From assembly GCA_020055645.1 (NCBI GenBank), contig CM034548.1:13640001-13704000 (forward strand): a DNA stretch of 64,000 nucleotides, given 5' to 3'. Below, one piece after another: positions 1-12,800 of the stretch. Numbering within the stretch: the first letter of the stretch is position 1; every line of letters starts with the position of its first letter. The notes beneath the pieces are model-generated. The model was given only the letters and a program-made list of their open reading frames with translations. It was not told where the DNA came from and searched no databases. The translations under genes and the position numbers were made by a program. Source of the DNA: Tomocerus qinae (taxonomy: Eukaryota; Arthropoda; Collembola; Entomobryomorpha; Tomoceridae).

Positions 1-3000
1 TACACAGGGAATCTATGTCAGCGTTTTGTTTTACCTGAATTGATATGAGTTGGAGATCAACTTGTAGTGTCTCAAGTATTGTAATATCCCATTGCGCTTT
101 CCTAATTGTAATCCACAATATAGTATCTCAAGTTGTATGTATACACACACATGGATAGAGTCAATTGACTCATGCACTAACTCCCGACAAGACAACTGAA
201 CTGAGACGCAGCATTTCTACTTTGTTCACTCTCTTTCATCAGTGCGACGCGTCTGCGAACATCTACAAACAAATGTCTCATTATATTATAATATCCTATT
301 GTGTATCGTATCGTAATTTGTGATCATAAATGCTGCATAGAGATAGTGCACGTATTATGTGCCTATATATATAATACATCATAGGAAGTCAACATTCTCA
401 ATAATGCTCTTTATACTCCAAGACTCAATTTCATTGTCTTGTCTTCATAACGTTTCTTCACAGTCATTTACTTTTATGACAAGATCAGAGATGATTATGA
501 TTATCCCATGAGATTGGCCTGTTCTGGCATGGCATATTACATGACATATACTTCATCCAGTCTCTCCTCTTTACACATCTACAGATAATATTTCTTCTCC
601 TCCAGATGTAATGAGACTAACTTAACCTCGTGCTCATTAGTCATCTTTATAGAAGCTGATTTGGTTTCTATTGCACACCGCTCCATGAATTCTTTTGAAT
701 AAATATGTTTATTTTTCCCTGCTACTAACAAATTCTATATGCAGCTCCATCCGAGCAGAAAGCTAGTAGCTCTAAACGTATGTGTATGTACATTGCTCTA
801 AGTTTCATTTTCCTCACTTTTCTCGGGGGAAATTCCCTGTAATAAAAATAAATGTATTAAGACATGAAATAAGCTCATCCAGCTGAAACTAGTATGAATG
901 GATATAGAGTGGGAAATAGTAATATGTATAATAGTATATATTTACCTAGTAGAAAGCACTGTGTGTGTCTGCAGATCTATTAAAGTCAACTTCTCAACGA
1001 CTCATCTATCTATCGGCAGTTACTTAAGACTTTTCCCCATGTTGCAATGAGCTATGTGAAGGATGTGAGGAGTAAAGCTATGCAAATGATACACAAGAAA
1101 ATATTCACATTAGAGTAGAAGGTACTGCTATTAGAATGGCTAAAATGTATATAATTTACAGCTACATAGTATGATTAGTATTTAGTACGAGCGAGAAGTC
1201 GACTACACACATCTGTGGCTGATTAAACGTTATCTCATTGTGATTCATGCTCTTTAGTCAACTGCTTTTTTCAGAGAGTTACAAACTCCCCTCCCACTGA
1301 ATCTGACTAAAGTTTCTTAATGCTTACTTCACTGCTAATAAATATACAATAGAGCATTCATGATCCTTACGAACGCTCCATAGTAAATAATACATAGTAA
1401 TTAGTAAATAACATTTCCTTGCAAATGCAACTCAAAAGGACATCTACGTGCTTGAGGATTAGTCACATAATAGTAATCTGCACATTATACATTGAATGAG
1501 CTTAGAGACAGATTTCCTTCTATAGAAAATATATTCTGAGTCATAAGTAAATAAGGGAGATAAATGTACATGCACCAAAATTGCAGACAGAAGAAAGAGG
1601 TGCGTGAAAGTACGTTATCTGAAAATACTTGTATTAAGACGATGATAGCATATGCCAAAGAGTACATATGAAGATGTACGGCTAAAACGGAGATGAGATG
1701 GGAGTTAGTATTTGGTGGATCTTTGAAAGAATCTCTTTCAGCGTCTGATCTCTATCTGTGCATCGAGTATGTGAATGTGTGGATGGATATATCTCGTCTG
1801 TCTGCATTTGACTTGATTCTGTAGGCTATGCTAAATAGGATCTTTCTTAAGTTCAAAAAAGTATCTAATTGTATGGAGTGTGTGCTGGAATTTAACGTGC
1901 GCATTATCTTCGGTCCCTACATCTGCGGTGTATTACTTACTGTCTGTTCTGTTCCTTTTATCTCGTCAAGCTCTGCCTTCTTCCACTTGTTTTGACTTAT
2001 GATGACATACCACTAAGAAGAGTTAATGCTTATTAGCCACACTCTTTATTTCATTTAAAATCACATTTCACTTCATTTCTTGATTAATGAGTCGTTAATT
2101 ACAATGCAGACGGATTGACCGCATTCCTAAATCACTCCTACATGCAAACTCAATTCCAATCTAAGTATCGCTACAAAAGAGATTCAACGTGATTACAACG
2201 AGTGACGAAAAGGTATGTAGACCCTATATGTACACTGCACTTGTATGTACAACCAAATAATAAATTCCTATTATACCTACGACGAGTTGCAAGACAACTG
2301 TTTGGTACGCTACCGACATCCTTGTAAAATACTAATGTTCTATTCCGTGTAATAATGTCTTCATTAAACTCCTACTCCCACTGATGCATGTATGTTAGCA
2401 CATCAATGGGTTATGCATGTTATGTTCTTATTGTAAATTATATACAATTTACAGATACTATGTCATGTCATGCCATACACCTTTGAATACTCAATTAATA
2501 TCCTTGCTAGTCTTCATCACCATCGTCGCACACGAATATTCCCTATCCTTTGGCCCTTTTTCATAGTGGAATACCTCGAATAATAAATTACAGTTATGAA
2601 GAGCTAAATGAAGTAATTGATGAGATCTATCCGTGACTGATTGCTATATAGGAATCAAAGTAAATATTAATACTATCATAAAGCATGGCTGTCTGGGTTT
2701 CTTATGCACTCTCATTGGCTAAGGAAATGAGTATAAAACGAATTATCTTTGATTTGAAATGTCAGCAGTCGAAATCTACTAACAATATATACTGTCTATT
2801 GTGACGTGAGAGATAGGATATAGAATTAGACATTGCATGTCTAATATTGTGATGCAATATTATAATGACATTGAAATAGCCAGGATGAATGTAATTAAAT
2901 ACAGTCGTCAAAATCCATTCAATATTTCATTTAGCAAGTAGGTAGCTTCTTTAATAGTATTCACGTCATAGTTATGAATGAGGGAATTTATAATAGCATG

Positions 3001-6000
3001 CTGCAGCGGTCAACATTCAACATAATGAGCTACGGATCGTAAGTTTGGGTATTTATTAGTCACTAAAGCTGGCTTGCATGCTAAGTAATGTACAGACAAT
3101 GATGAGAATCTTTTTGCAGATGCTATTTTAAAAATGACAAACCAGAAAAAGTCCCATTGACGAGTTTAAATACATAGATAAATTCACACCTCATTAAAAA
3201 GTGTTCTAATTTTTAATGTGTTCACGGCAAACACTTGCATTAGCCAGTTGTTGTACAAAAATACTATTTATCCATTCATAACTTTTGTCCTAGTTTACCT
3301 TTTAGAAGAAATGAATGAATGAGCATCTTGGCAAAAAATGAGGAAAGAAACTGCAAATGTATGTGTTCGTATTTATGCTAGTACATAAATGTTTTGCATG
3401 CGTAATTTACTAAGGAAATGAACAAAGATTCGGCTTGTGTAAGAACCATCTCTTTGTATTCTTGCAAACAATTGAATTATTCAGTAATGTGTGCCGAGCT
3501 GTATTAAATGCATTGTAGAGAAAACAATGAGACCATCAAAGTCTTTCTCAGTGTGGTACATATACAACAATTACCAAGCCAAAAACATGCATTATGTTAC
3601 TCTGATTCTTAAGCAAAAAATTTAGTACAGTAAATCTCAGTACAGTGTTGGAGACGGAGAATTTATACCAGAAAATTGGTATATTAAATATTTCGCAAAA
3701 TAAATTCACACTGCTTCAGAAAACTTTTCAAATATAAATATGAATTGAGAATTTGGTTGGTAAGAATAACCTTGATAGTTGCCAAGTTAATTCGCGCCAT
3801 GTCAAATATCTGTTATAGTTTTAGCTACGGATGAAATAATTATGGGAAAAAATTTTGATGAATGAAAAATTGAAGCCTTGTTGGTGGCATTAGTAATTGT
3901 AGACTTGGTATGTAGTTAGTCTGTTTCGCTTTAGTAGCTTTTTTAGACAAACAATCATATCCTCAGTTGTATTTAGAAAATGTTAAATGACTTTGATCAA
4001 GATAGCAGAAATGATCATTCATTAGCTTAATTAAATATTTAGCCTCAAGGTCGTCAGTTTTGTTTCACATGTCAGCTCAACAAAATAATGAATACGTAGC
4101 TAGTAATTATACATAAATAGTACACAATGCAAGTGCTACCGTGTATAGAATGGAAACTTTATCAACGCTATAAATACATAAGCAGATATTTATTTTAATT
4201 GCACGTAATTATGTTTCCCATTCCCTACCTACTACTTATACCTACCACAGATATACCTACATAGAGGAAAATAAGAAACAATATAGCAACAATAAATAAC
4301 ACAGGAAAGTAAATTCCTCATCCTGTAGAGCATAGAGATCCTCATTGTGTTAAATAAAATGTGCATGTGTTGCCAATTTGTTAAAAGCACAAAAATTGTC
4401 ACCTCTCGGAAAACAATGTATAAAATGCATTATTATGCGACTGCCTCATGATTATACTCGTACATCGATCAAGCAGACCATTTTCAGAGTATAAAGTAAC
4501 CGAAAATGAAGAGAGAGAGAGAGAGTTGCTGATGAACTGACGTTTCTAACAATGAAGAATATATGTTAATATTTCAATAGCAGTAGAGCATGTCATGGTA
4601 AGCCACGATCTGTTTTATTTCTACGGTTTGCTCCACTGTATTTCTGCAGGAGACGACGGCTCTCATATTTTACTAGGAGGAGAGGATTGGATATAAAAAG
4701 CAAACTCTCGTTTGTTGAAAGATAATAAAGTATAGGCAGACATAAAAGAAAAGTATTATCAGTGCTATCTACTTCTCATTAGTAAAGGAGAGGAAAGGTC
4801 TAATAGCCCAACTAATGCACTGAAGAGGAAAGCAGCTACATAAATACATGCACTCTGTGTAATACGTAATAATGTGAGTTAAATCATAATGATGATATTG
4901 TGATTTGATGGAGGATGAGGACTGACTATTCATTTGATGTTGAAAGAGTGGATGTCATTTTTAACATGTTAATCTCATCTGATGTATTTGTGTCTTGTCT
5001 GCATGATAGGGACAGCTCTCGTTTGTATACTTATAATCTACATCTTGTCTACCTATGTACATGTGATGTGTGAGGGACGAGAGGACGGCGCAGAGGAAAT
5101 CATAAATTCCTAAATTTTTGCTTCCGAAAAGCGTGAAAAACTCATTTTTCATCGCAGTAATACTTTGCTTCAAGCCTTTATGGCTTTTCTCTTTGTGGTG
5201 TGTGAGTGTTGAGTTTGCTTTGGTTGTTTGTGATGTGAGGTCTCTACTCTGCTATACACGTTTCCACTCCAGACACTCCTCTTCGATGGGAACATTATCT
5301 CTGTTAAATGTTACAATTCTATTATGCCTTATGCATTCAAAGAGTGCCTAGAATGCCCTTGTCTGTCTGTCCAGAACTTATTTTTTCACATTGTTAGAGC
5401 TTGAAACATCTGTTTTGCCCTGTTCCACTAGAAAACAGAATAAAGGCAAAGCCCTATCCTAGCCTACTATTCATATTGCTTGCCTCATGTTATCTATTTT
5501 CCATTCCTGATGCGAGTCTAATTCACAAATTCACTCTTAATTGACTCCGAGTCCATTTTAGTCCCTTTTCACAATTTGCATCGCCTCTTCCTTATATTAT
5601 ATGCCATCTGAATATTTCTTGTCCTTCTACTGCCTCTCCTCAATTACCTTCCATGTCTCAATTGTAGAAATATATATACCCATTCCCTACTTTCGCTTTC
5701 CCTCTACCTAGATGCACATGATCATGTGGAATCTAAAGACCTACCTATTTAGTATCTATAAACTCAGGTGTATTTAGATCGTCTGCATCTAGTATTACCT
5801 ATTTTTATTTCATCCATAACTTACATAAAAATGTACCATCATCTCTTTGCATTCCTACCTGGTGTATATCGTCTTACTTAATTTTAGAACTGCATTTGGT
5901 TACACTCTCACTTATTGTAAGTGTATTGATAGGTATACATCCTTTTAGGCAAACCACATCACACATAATTTTCAAATAAAAGCTGTTGGGAAATATATTT

Positions 6001-9000
6001 CAATATTCAGCCAAAATAATCATAGACGTTTCTAGCTACACCAATAGACATGACATTTAACCCAATGCCTAATGTGCCAATTGCTAAATTATTAAAATAT
6101 CAATTAAAATTACATTCTATTTTTGCTTTCTGTTTCATTTCTTAGTTGTGGTAGGCGAAAGTTTATGACTATTGCACTAAATACTATCGCATGCAATGGA
6201 ATTGTCTTAATTGGATTTTTGTAAGCCGTTTTCTGTCTACAAATATTAAGACATTACCATCCCGGTTCGAAAAAACGTAGGTATGTTTAAGGTAGCTGGA
6301 AACTTACACTCAGGGAAAAGGCTATATTGTTGATATTATGGTGTACCCTAAAACTATCATCACATATAGTTAACCTTTCATTAGATATGATTATTGAAAC
6401 CCCGTTTTGGTTTGACCGGTGACTAAGGACTTCGTTAAAATGAACAAAGTGGGTATTATTTAGTGAAAGAGCTGGAAGACTATGATGATGATGAATGTTT
6501 AACTTTGTTAAGGTGGCTTGCTTTTCCCTGTGATTGATATTGATACTTTTGAGAGCAGGGTTACAAGCAACAGAATAAAGACACATTTGAGTACAATTAC
6601 CAAAGTAGAATACAAATAAGCCATCCTAATCGTCCTTTCGCTTTCAATGTTTTGTTAGAGTGTGTATATTAACATCTAAGCATATAGTTCTGTAGGTATT
6701 TAACCATCTACCTATATATCTGTAGACACGACTACTCTGAGCAAGAAAGGCCAGCATTAGAAAATAATTTACTTTTCTATGTACTAGTGAAGAAGTAATA
6801 ATATTTCTGTGTGGCCGTATATTTATTAGCATGGTAGCAGAGGATTGATTATTCGTTGATGCCAATATTACCCAGTAGATCCTAAGTATATTATGATACT
6901 GGGGTATTATGTATAGTTGATTTGGTATTGAATGACTGGAGTTTGCTTGTCATGTCAGCAGAAGCAAATTTCATTCAACAGCTGAATGGGACTGTTGTTA
7001 GCTCAGAGTAGGTACCTTGAGTACAATAGGAAATGAACTAGGTTTGTGTAATGAATAAATAGGATAAAGGTGAGAAAGAGCCTCAGTTACGGGAGAGTAA
7101 AGCCAAATCACTTAATAGTGAAGCCATTAGGCAGGGCCAGCACCCTCAATGACGGCCTGACCTGACCTCCTGCACGGTTTGGCCTACCGCATTTGTATTC
7201 CCTTATTTGTGCCAATGTATGATCTGCTATTGCTCATTGTCAAAATCCTATTGTATCCCACTCCTTTATCTTCTCAACACTCTCTTACAAATAAATCATC
7301 GATGAATGACCATTCATGATGTCTCTAACTAACGAAACTCAAACCGAATCTCTTCATCCACTCGCTCACGCTCAACTACTATTCATCTCTGCATAAAGGA
7401 TTTTCGAAACACACCCCAGACTTATAGACTTCAGTGACATCACTTCCAACAACCATGGGACTTCATCATACCAACTTGAACTACACTCACCTACTGTACA
7501 ACTTACAAAGGAATTATTAACTCCGCCATTGCACCAGAAGAGTCAATTCCTTCGGTTTCACTTACAAACAACAATCACACTCAATGTCGGACTTCCTTTT
7601 CACTTACAAAGCTATGCATAATACCATTCTGACCGCTCGTGCTAAAACTCACGATATCCGACCTATTACCGACCAACCACTTCAAACATATACTAGAAAT
7701 TCATACACTTCACAAATAACTAAATACTGGATTTCATAAACAACCAAATTCTACAATAGTGCCCACCTTACTGCTTTATATAAATTTAGTTGGCCGTAGC
7801 TAATCCTATTTCTGAAGGCAGCGTTGGGAAACCACTTGGATATCTGTAGTACTAGTTTCTAAATAAAAGTAGCCTCGTTAAGTATAACCCAACCTAACCT
7901 ACATCTGCATTTTTCTAAACTACTTAACACCAGAGAAGCTACTAGTACAACCTACTCAACAAGCTGTCCAGCAATAACAACTCCATTAACATAGAAATAT
8001 TTTAGTCTACCGCAAAGCTTTATTAATCTATTGTATCCACACGTATCTAACCTTTTACACCTTTTAAACCAAGCAATCAAAAGCTACAGAGTAGAAAGGA
8101 CCTAGAAAACAGTAAATACAAGTAATGTACCCCACCAAATTACAAAATATGATTTTTTCAAAAATCTTAAAATACTAATGAGGACTATGATCTTTTATTG
8201 AGTTTTAAATCAGTTTAATAGTGATCCAATTGTTCGACCCAATATCAAAAGAAATACTGTAATGTAAATATTGCATGTCAATGATTTTATCGCATTTCGC
8301 TCATAACATCTCAAAACTCCATTTTAAGTATGATTAAATAATTTCAAATTTATAATGCAGTTCACTTCAAAAAATTGTCATAGCTCGGAAACAATCTGAA
8401 AACATCAATCTATGGTAGGTATTATATGAATAGTTTGATTGGGTTGAATTATAGAGCATTCATTAACAATATCAGAATGAGTGAATTATTGATTGCAACA
8501 GAGTTCACATAACTCATACTCATAAATGTACTTGTTGTATACATAATTTTATTACGTATACAAGTGTGAGCAAAGGTGGTTTTGAAACAAATTATATTTC
8601 CACGAAGCCCACTTGTATTTTTACGTGAGAGATGTTACACTTACAAACGAGCAAGTATTTTTCCAGTCAGATTTTATTTGCAGTTAGTCTGGGCAGTGAG
8701 AACAAGTGTTAACAATGGTTTTCCCAGAGGAAACGCATAAGAGCAGAGCTAAGTGCAGACAGTCAAAAGTTGGATTATAGCTTACATTTAATTTTTGATC
8801 ATAGCGGGGCTATAATAAGTAATCATTAGTCCATTCCATAGTGGGATTTGGTATCTTTTTATCTCAATATCAGGGATTGTATTTTTCCCTGCTGTTCAGC
8901 AGACCTCAATGATATTATAGAAAATAAGGATATCCTTAATTCTTTTTCCGAGTAAAATATTGCCTTATAAATCTATATTATGGGATAATATCTAAGATAT

Positions 9001-9398
9001 CTCATTGGCAAAGTACATCTATTAGTATACATTATGTCTTTCCATACATTACATTAATTTAATGGTAAGAGGGAGCTTAAACAAGGAAGAATAAGGAGCA
9101 AGCCAAGAAAATACAATGTGAATGTGTGTAGAATTTTTTCCATGTGGCTAAGAAAGATGTACTAATAAATAAATGAATTCTTGTTTCTTGTACACATAAC
9201 TTGATAGCTGGTAGTTAAATGGCCTAAAGACTTTATTGTCGGTCTCCTCTGATAGTAAACCTGAGATTACATTTATATAAGTTACTTAGAGTCGCACCAC
9301 GCCACAATTGCCCGTTGCATTGCACCACACGATAGAAATATTATATTGCACTTACTCACAGCACAATAATATGTCAAGTCCATGGAAGCAGTACATTT
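1..9398. other. Gene-free AT-rich stretch
   Basis: No open frame here shows a protein family, biased codon use or paired splice signals; the few frames of 60-100 codons look random. Small features only: the (AG)8 repeat at 4510, two adjacent short hairpins at 2825-2861, a slightly more GC-rich patch near 7130-7195, and a CCCAACCTAACCTA word near 7886, a kind common in arthropod DNA. Confidence 0.6.
4510..4525. repeat. (AG)8 microsatellite
   Basis: Eight uninterrupted AG dinucleotides. A short simple repeat of no further note. Confidence 0.9.
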
Positions 9399-9406
9399 AC
9401 AATTCA
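9399..9406. repeat. Left target-site duplication of the hAT MITE
   Basis: ACAATTCA, identical to 9819-9826 on the other side of the element. Confidence 0.85.
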
Positions 9407-9818
9407 CAGTGTTGTGCAGTGGTTAAAACCACTAGTGGTCATAATGGTCAAAATGGTCAAAATGGCCCGGTCAAAAAAAATTAAAAAGTGGTCAAAATGG
9501 TCAAAATAAACAAAATGCCTGTTTGGGGTTAATTGAGACCCCAAGGTAGCTTTTACTGCAACAGTAAACAACAAATACAACTTTCTAAAGATTGCAGTTA
9601 AAAATGATTAGAGAGTGTCATTCTGTAGTCTGATGTTAGTAGAATAGTGTTTCATTGGTTTTAGGCCATATTTCATTCTCTAAATATTTTAAATTTCATT
9701 TGCTAGCCTAAGTAACTGTATACTGATATTTTGTCCATTTTAGCCATTTTGACCATTTTGACCATTTTGACCAGTGGCCCGGTCAAAATGCAAAAAAGTG
9801 GTCAACAGTACAACACTG
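9407..9818. mobile_element. Non-autonomous hAT-type MITE, 412 bp, with exact 8-bp TSD
   Basis: The element starts CAGTGTTGT and ends ACAACACTG, its exact reverse complement. It is flanked on both sides by the same 8 bases, ACAATTCA (9399-9406 and 9819-9826). An 8-bp target duplication with ends starting CAG is the hallmark of the hAT superfamily. Inside each end are several copies of GGTCAAAAT, direct on the left and inverted on the right (9441-9507 and about 9745-9790); such subterminal repeats are usual transposase-binding regions in hAT elements. There is no open frame large enough for a transposase, so it would move only with an enzyme from elsewhere. The intact duplication suggests a fairly recent insertion. 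The middle, about 9520-9740, is plain AT-rich filler. Confidence 0.85.
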
Positions 9819-9826
9819 ACAATTCA
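9819..9826. repeat. Right target-site duplication of the hAT MITE
   Basis: ACAATTCA, identical to 9399-9406; the pair marks both element borders to the base. Confidence 0.85.
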
Positions 9827-12800
9827 TATTCCGAGGTGCAACAAAACAACGGCTAGATGCAACCTCACCAGTTACATTATTACAGTAGTAGTGTGTACAA
9901 TTTAGGAGAATACAAAACAAAAGCTATCTTCACACAAATGCCTTTAGTATTACGTATATACCTATTACCTACCTGTGAGTCTACCCTTCCCTAATATTTA
10001 ATAATGCATAATGTGCCTTTTGCTATAGCTTCACATTTTCCCATAGATTATAAGACGGAATTGAGTAGGCAGAAAACGTTTAAGACAAGATCAGTTTACT
10101 AATGGACTAGAAATCCATTGAGACTAGGTATAGGTATCTATATCATAATATTGGATGTATAGGGAGTCGAATTCGCTTTCAATAAGTAAGGGGGACGTGG
10201 ACAAGAGTGTAATACTGTAAGAAATAGTTCGGATCAATAATGCTAATTAGTTGTGGTTAGACAGAGTTTGGTTTTGAGAATCACGTTGCTTTACATATCG
10301 GTGGAGAGGGAAGGAAGAGTGAGGTACACGATAAAGGGATGCACACAGTTCAGATGGAAAGGAGCAACATAATAATAGTTTGGTTTAACTCGGTTGTTAT
10401 TGTGGACGGAATTGAATGGAGCCGAGTTGTTAGTGTTAAGGGTTATTATCTTACAACATTTCTTACAGCTCTTTTATTTCCAATCTGAGCAATTGGTTTG
10501 CTTTGCTTCGGTTAGGTTAGTTTACAGTGGAAACCTTGTAATGGGTTGTGTTGTCGGCGAGATTAGAAGAAATGGAAATGAACTTAACTCTAGTCATCAA
10601 AGCAGGTACTATCAAAACATTGTATTTCAACAATAATGCTATCTTGAAACACATTAAGGTGGAATTGCCCTCATGGCGCATATCCCTATATACCTATCTG
10701 CTTATTACACTCACACTCCCTATAATAATATAATCTACCTAATATATATGCATACCACATATCATAATATCTTCTAAACTATCTACTACTACTATTAGTA
10801 CACTGCCGACATGATATAGGTAGTCCTACCCAAGATGGGTAAATAGATGTGCAATAAAATATTATATACAGATATATCAAAACACAATAAATAGCTTTAT
10901 CTTTTCTCCTGCCTACTTTATTTCTGCTACTCTATATATAACTTAAAACCAAATTGCATATCCATATAAAGTATATATTTATATAAGTGATATAATATTG
11001 TTTAAGAACTTAAATAAAGACATACGACCAAGTATGACTAAAGAGTCTTTAAGTATATGTGAATGACATGACTTCACATATCTTCACTACCGTACCGTGG
11101 GATCTCACTCACACAACGCAAGATTACCAGTTGACCATGACTCCTACTAGTTGCCTTCTAAAGACACACACACGGACGGATAATATTCTGTCTTATTGTT
11201 AGCCTACGGATGCATATTATCATTCTTCCAATAGCATTATTACTATTTCAACTCAAATCTTCACATGCATATCTACGCAGAGGCATTCTGGAGGAAATTA
11301 TTCTATTCCACTAAATCAGACTGTCAATTTTATTGCACTTTACTTCGGTTGTGTGGCATTGAATTATATGCAATCACCAACTCTATTTACGTAGTTACAT
11401 TGATGAATATTTCACTACTTGCTCCTTAACAACCAGAGGATCAACTACAAGGATACGCTATACTATTCCCTACCATCTTATTTACTTCTTATTACTTATG
11501 TATACATCAGTACCTACTTTGGTTGTAAAACCTTTTCATGAGCGAATTACTAGATAATTGGGATTATTACTCTTCCTACATCTCCATTCTCCTTATTTAC
11601 AATTAGATATTTTCTCGGTAAATTGGTAGATGATTCAACTTTGATGGAGATAATAAAACACAACAATACATCCTTTCTTTAATGATTCAAGTGACAGACG
11701 TTTTTATTGGTACAGACTTGATTTGCTGACCTGGTTACTACACAAAATTTACTAAAAACCATTAGCTATAAATTACGCAAAGATATTTTGATACATGTAT
11801 CGTATAATTCACCCCCTCAAATATTAACATAGAATGCTTGCAATAATTTTTTCGGAATCCCGACTCTGAAAACAAAAGCTAAATTTAATAATTTTCACTT
11901 TAGTTCACACACAGGGTCATCTTAGTTTTACATTTTCGCAAGAAATGTACATATTTGAAATGGTAATTGATCCTGGTCAATTGAATGTTACCCAATATTT
12001 GGTCTGCTCCTTTAGCAGTTACTACGTTACGCCATCTGACCTGTCTCATTTCTCTATTCCATGATTCTAGCAGACCAGGATCCTGTAGATTTTAAATTGG
12101 ACTGAGAAGTTAATGTGCTGGCACATTTGCTAGCGGCTTCAGCTATAAAAATTAGTCTGCCACTTATTTAAAAAAAGGAATGACCTAGAAAATGGAACAT
12201 TTGACTGATTATTCCGGATTAAGCGATGACTAAAATATTATACACGATACTTTTAATGCTCGATGACTTATCTTTTACATTAAAAAATTGAATATGACCT
12301 GAAATGAAACTTTTTACGATAGAAATGGAAGAGTCAAGCTTAAAATATATTAAACCCCAGGCTTCCTTATGATGAACTGTCAACATGAAACAAAATTGCC
12401 TGCGTATTTCTATGCAATATAGTATAGTACATGACATAGATGGTAGATAAGCCTGCACGTTACCAGGATTGTTGCCGATGAAAATACCAGCAAGAGAATC
12501 AATATTCTCATTTGATTCCTATCATAGATATAAAATATTGCTGTCATTATGAGGCGACTTTGCAATAACTTTCAATGTAATTCATTCAGGGTCAAAAAGA
12601 CTCAAACGCAAATAAAATTCCATTTAATTGAAAATTTTCTGTTTTTTAGATTTACAATATGTATCAATCGGCTCAAATCTTGTAATCAGCGGCGTTAAAC
12701 ATAAAAAATGAATATTGCTTAAAATCAGTTATAACCCCTAATTCTTGAAATACATATTCAAATCGTAAACTACATTGCTTATAGTAGAGTAAACGGAGAT

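Noticed and set aside
6250..6290. GGTTCGA word suggesting a tRNA T-arm
   Set aside because: No cloverleaf stems or A-box upstream; no tRNA found anywhere in the window.
7880..7900. CCCAACCTAACCTA, resembling arthropod telomeric TTAGG repeats
   Set aside because: Two partial units only; too short to call an interstitial telomere tract.
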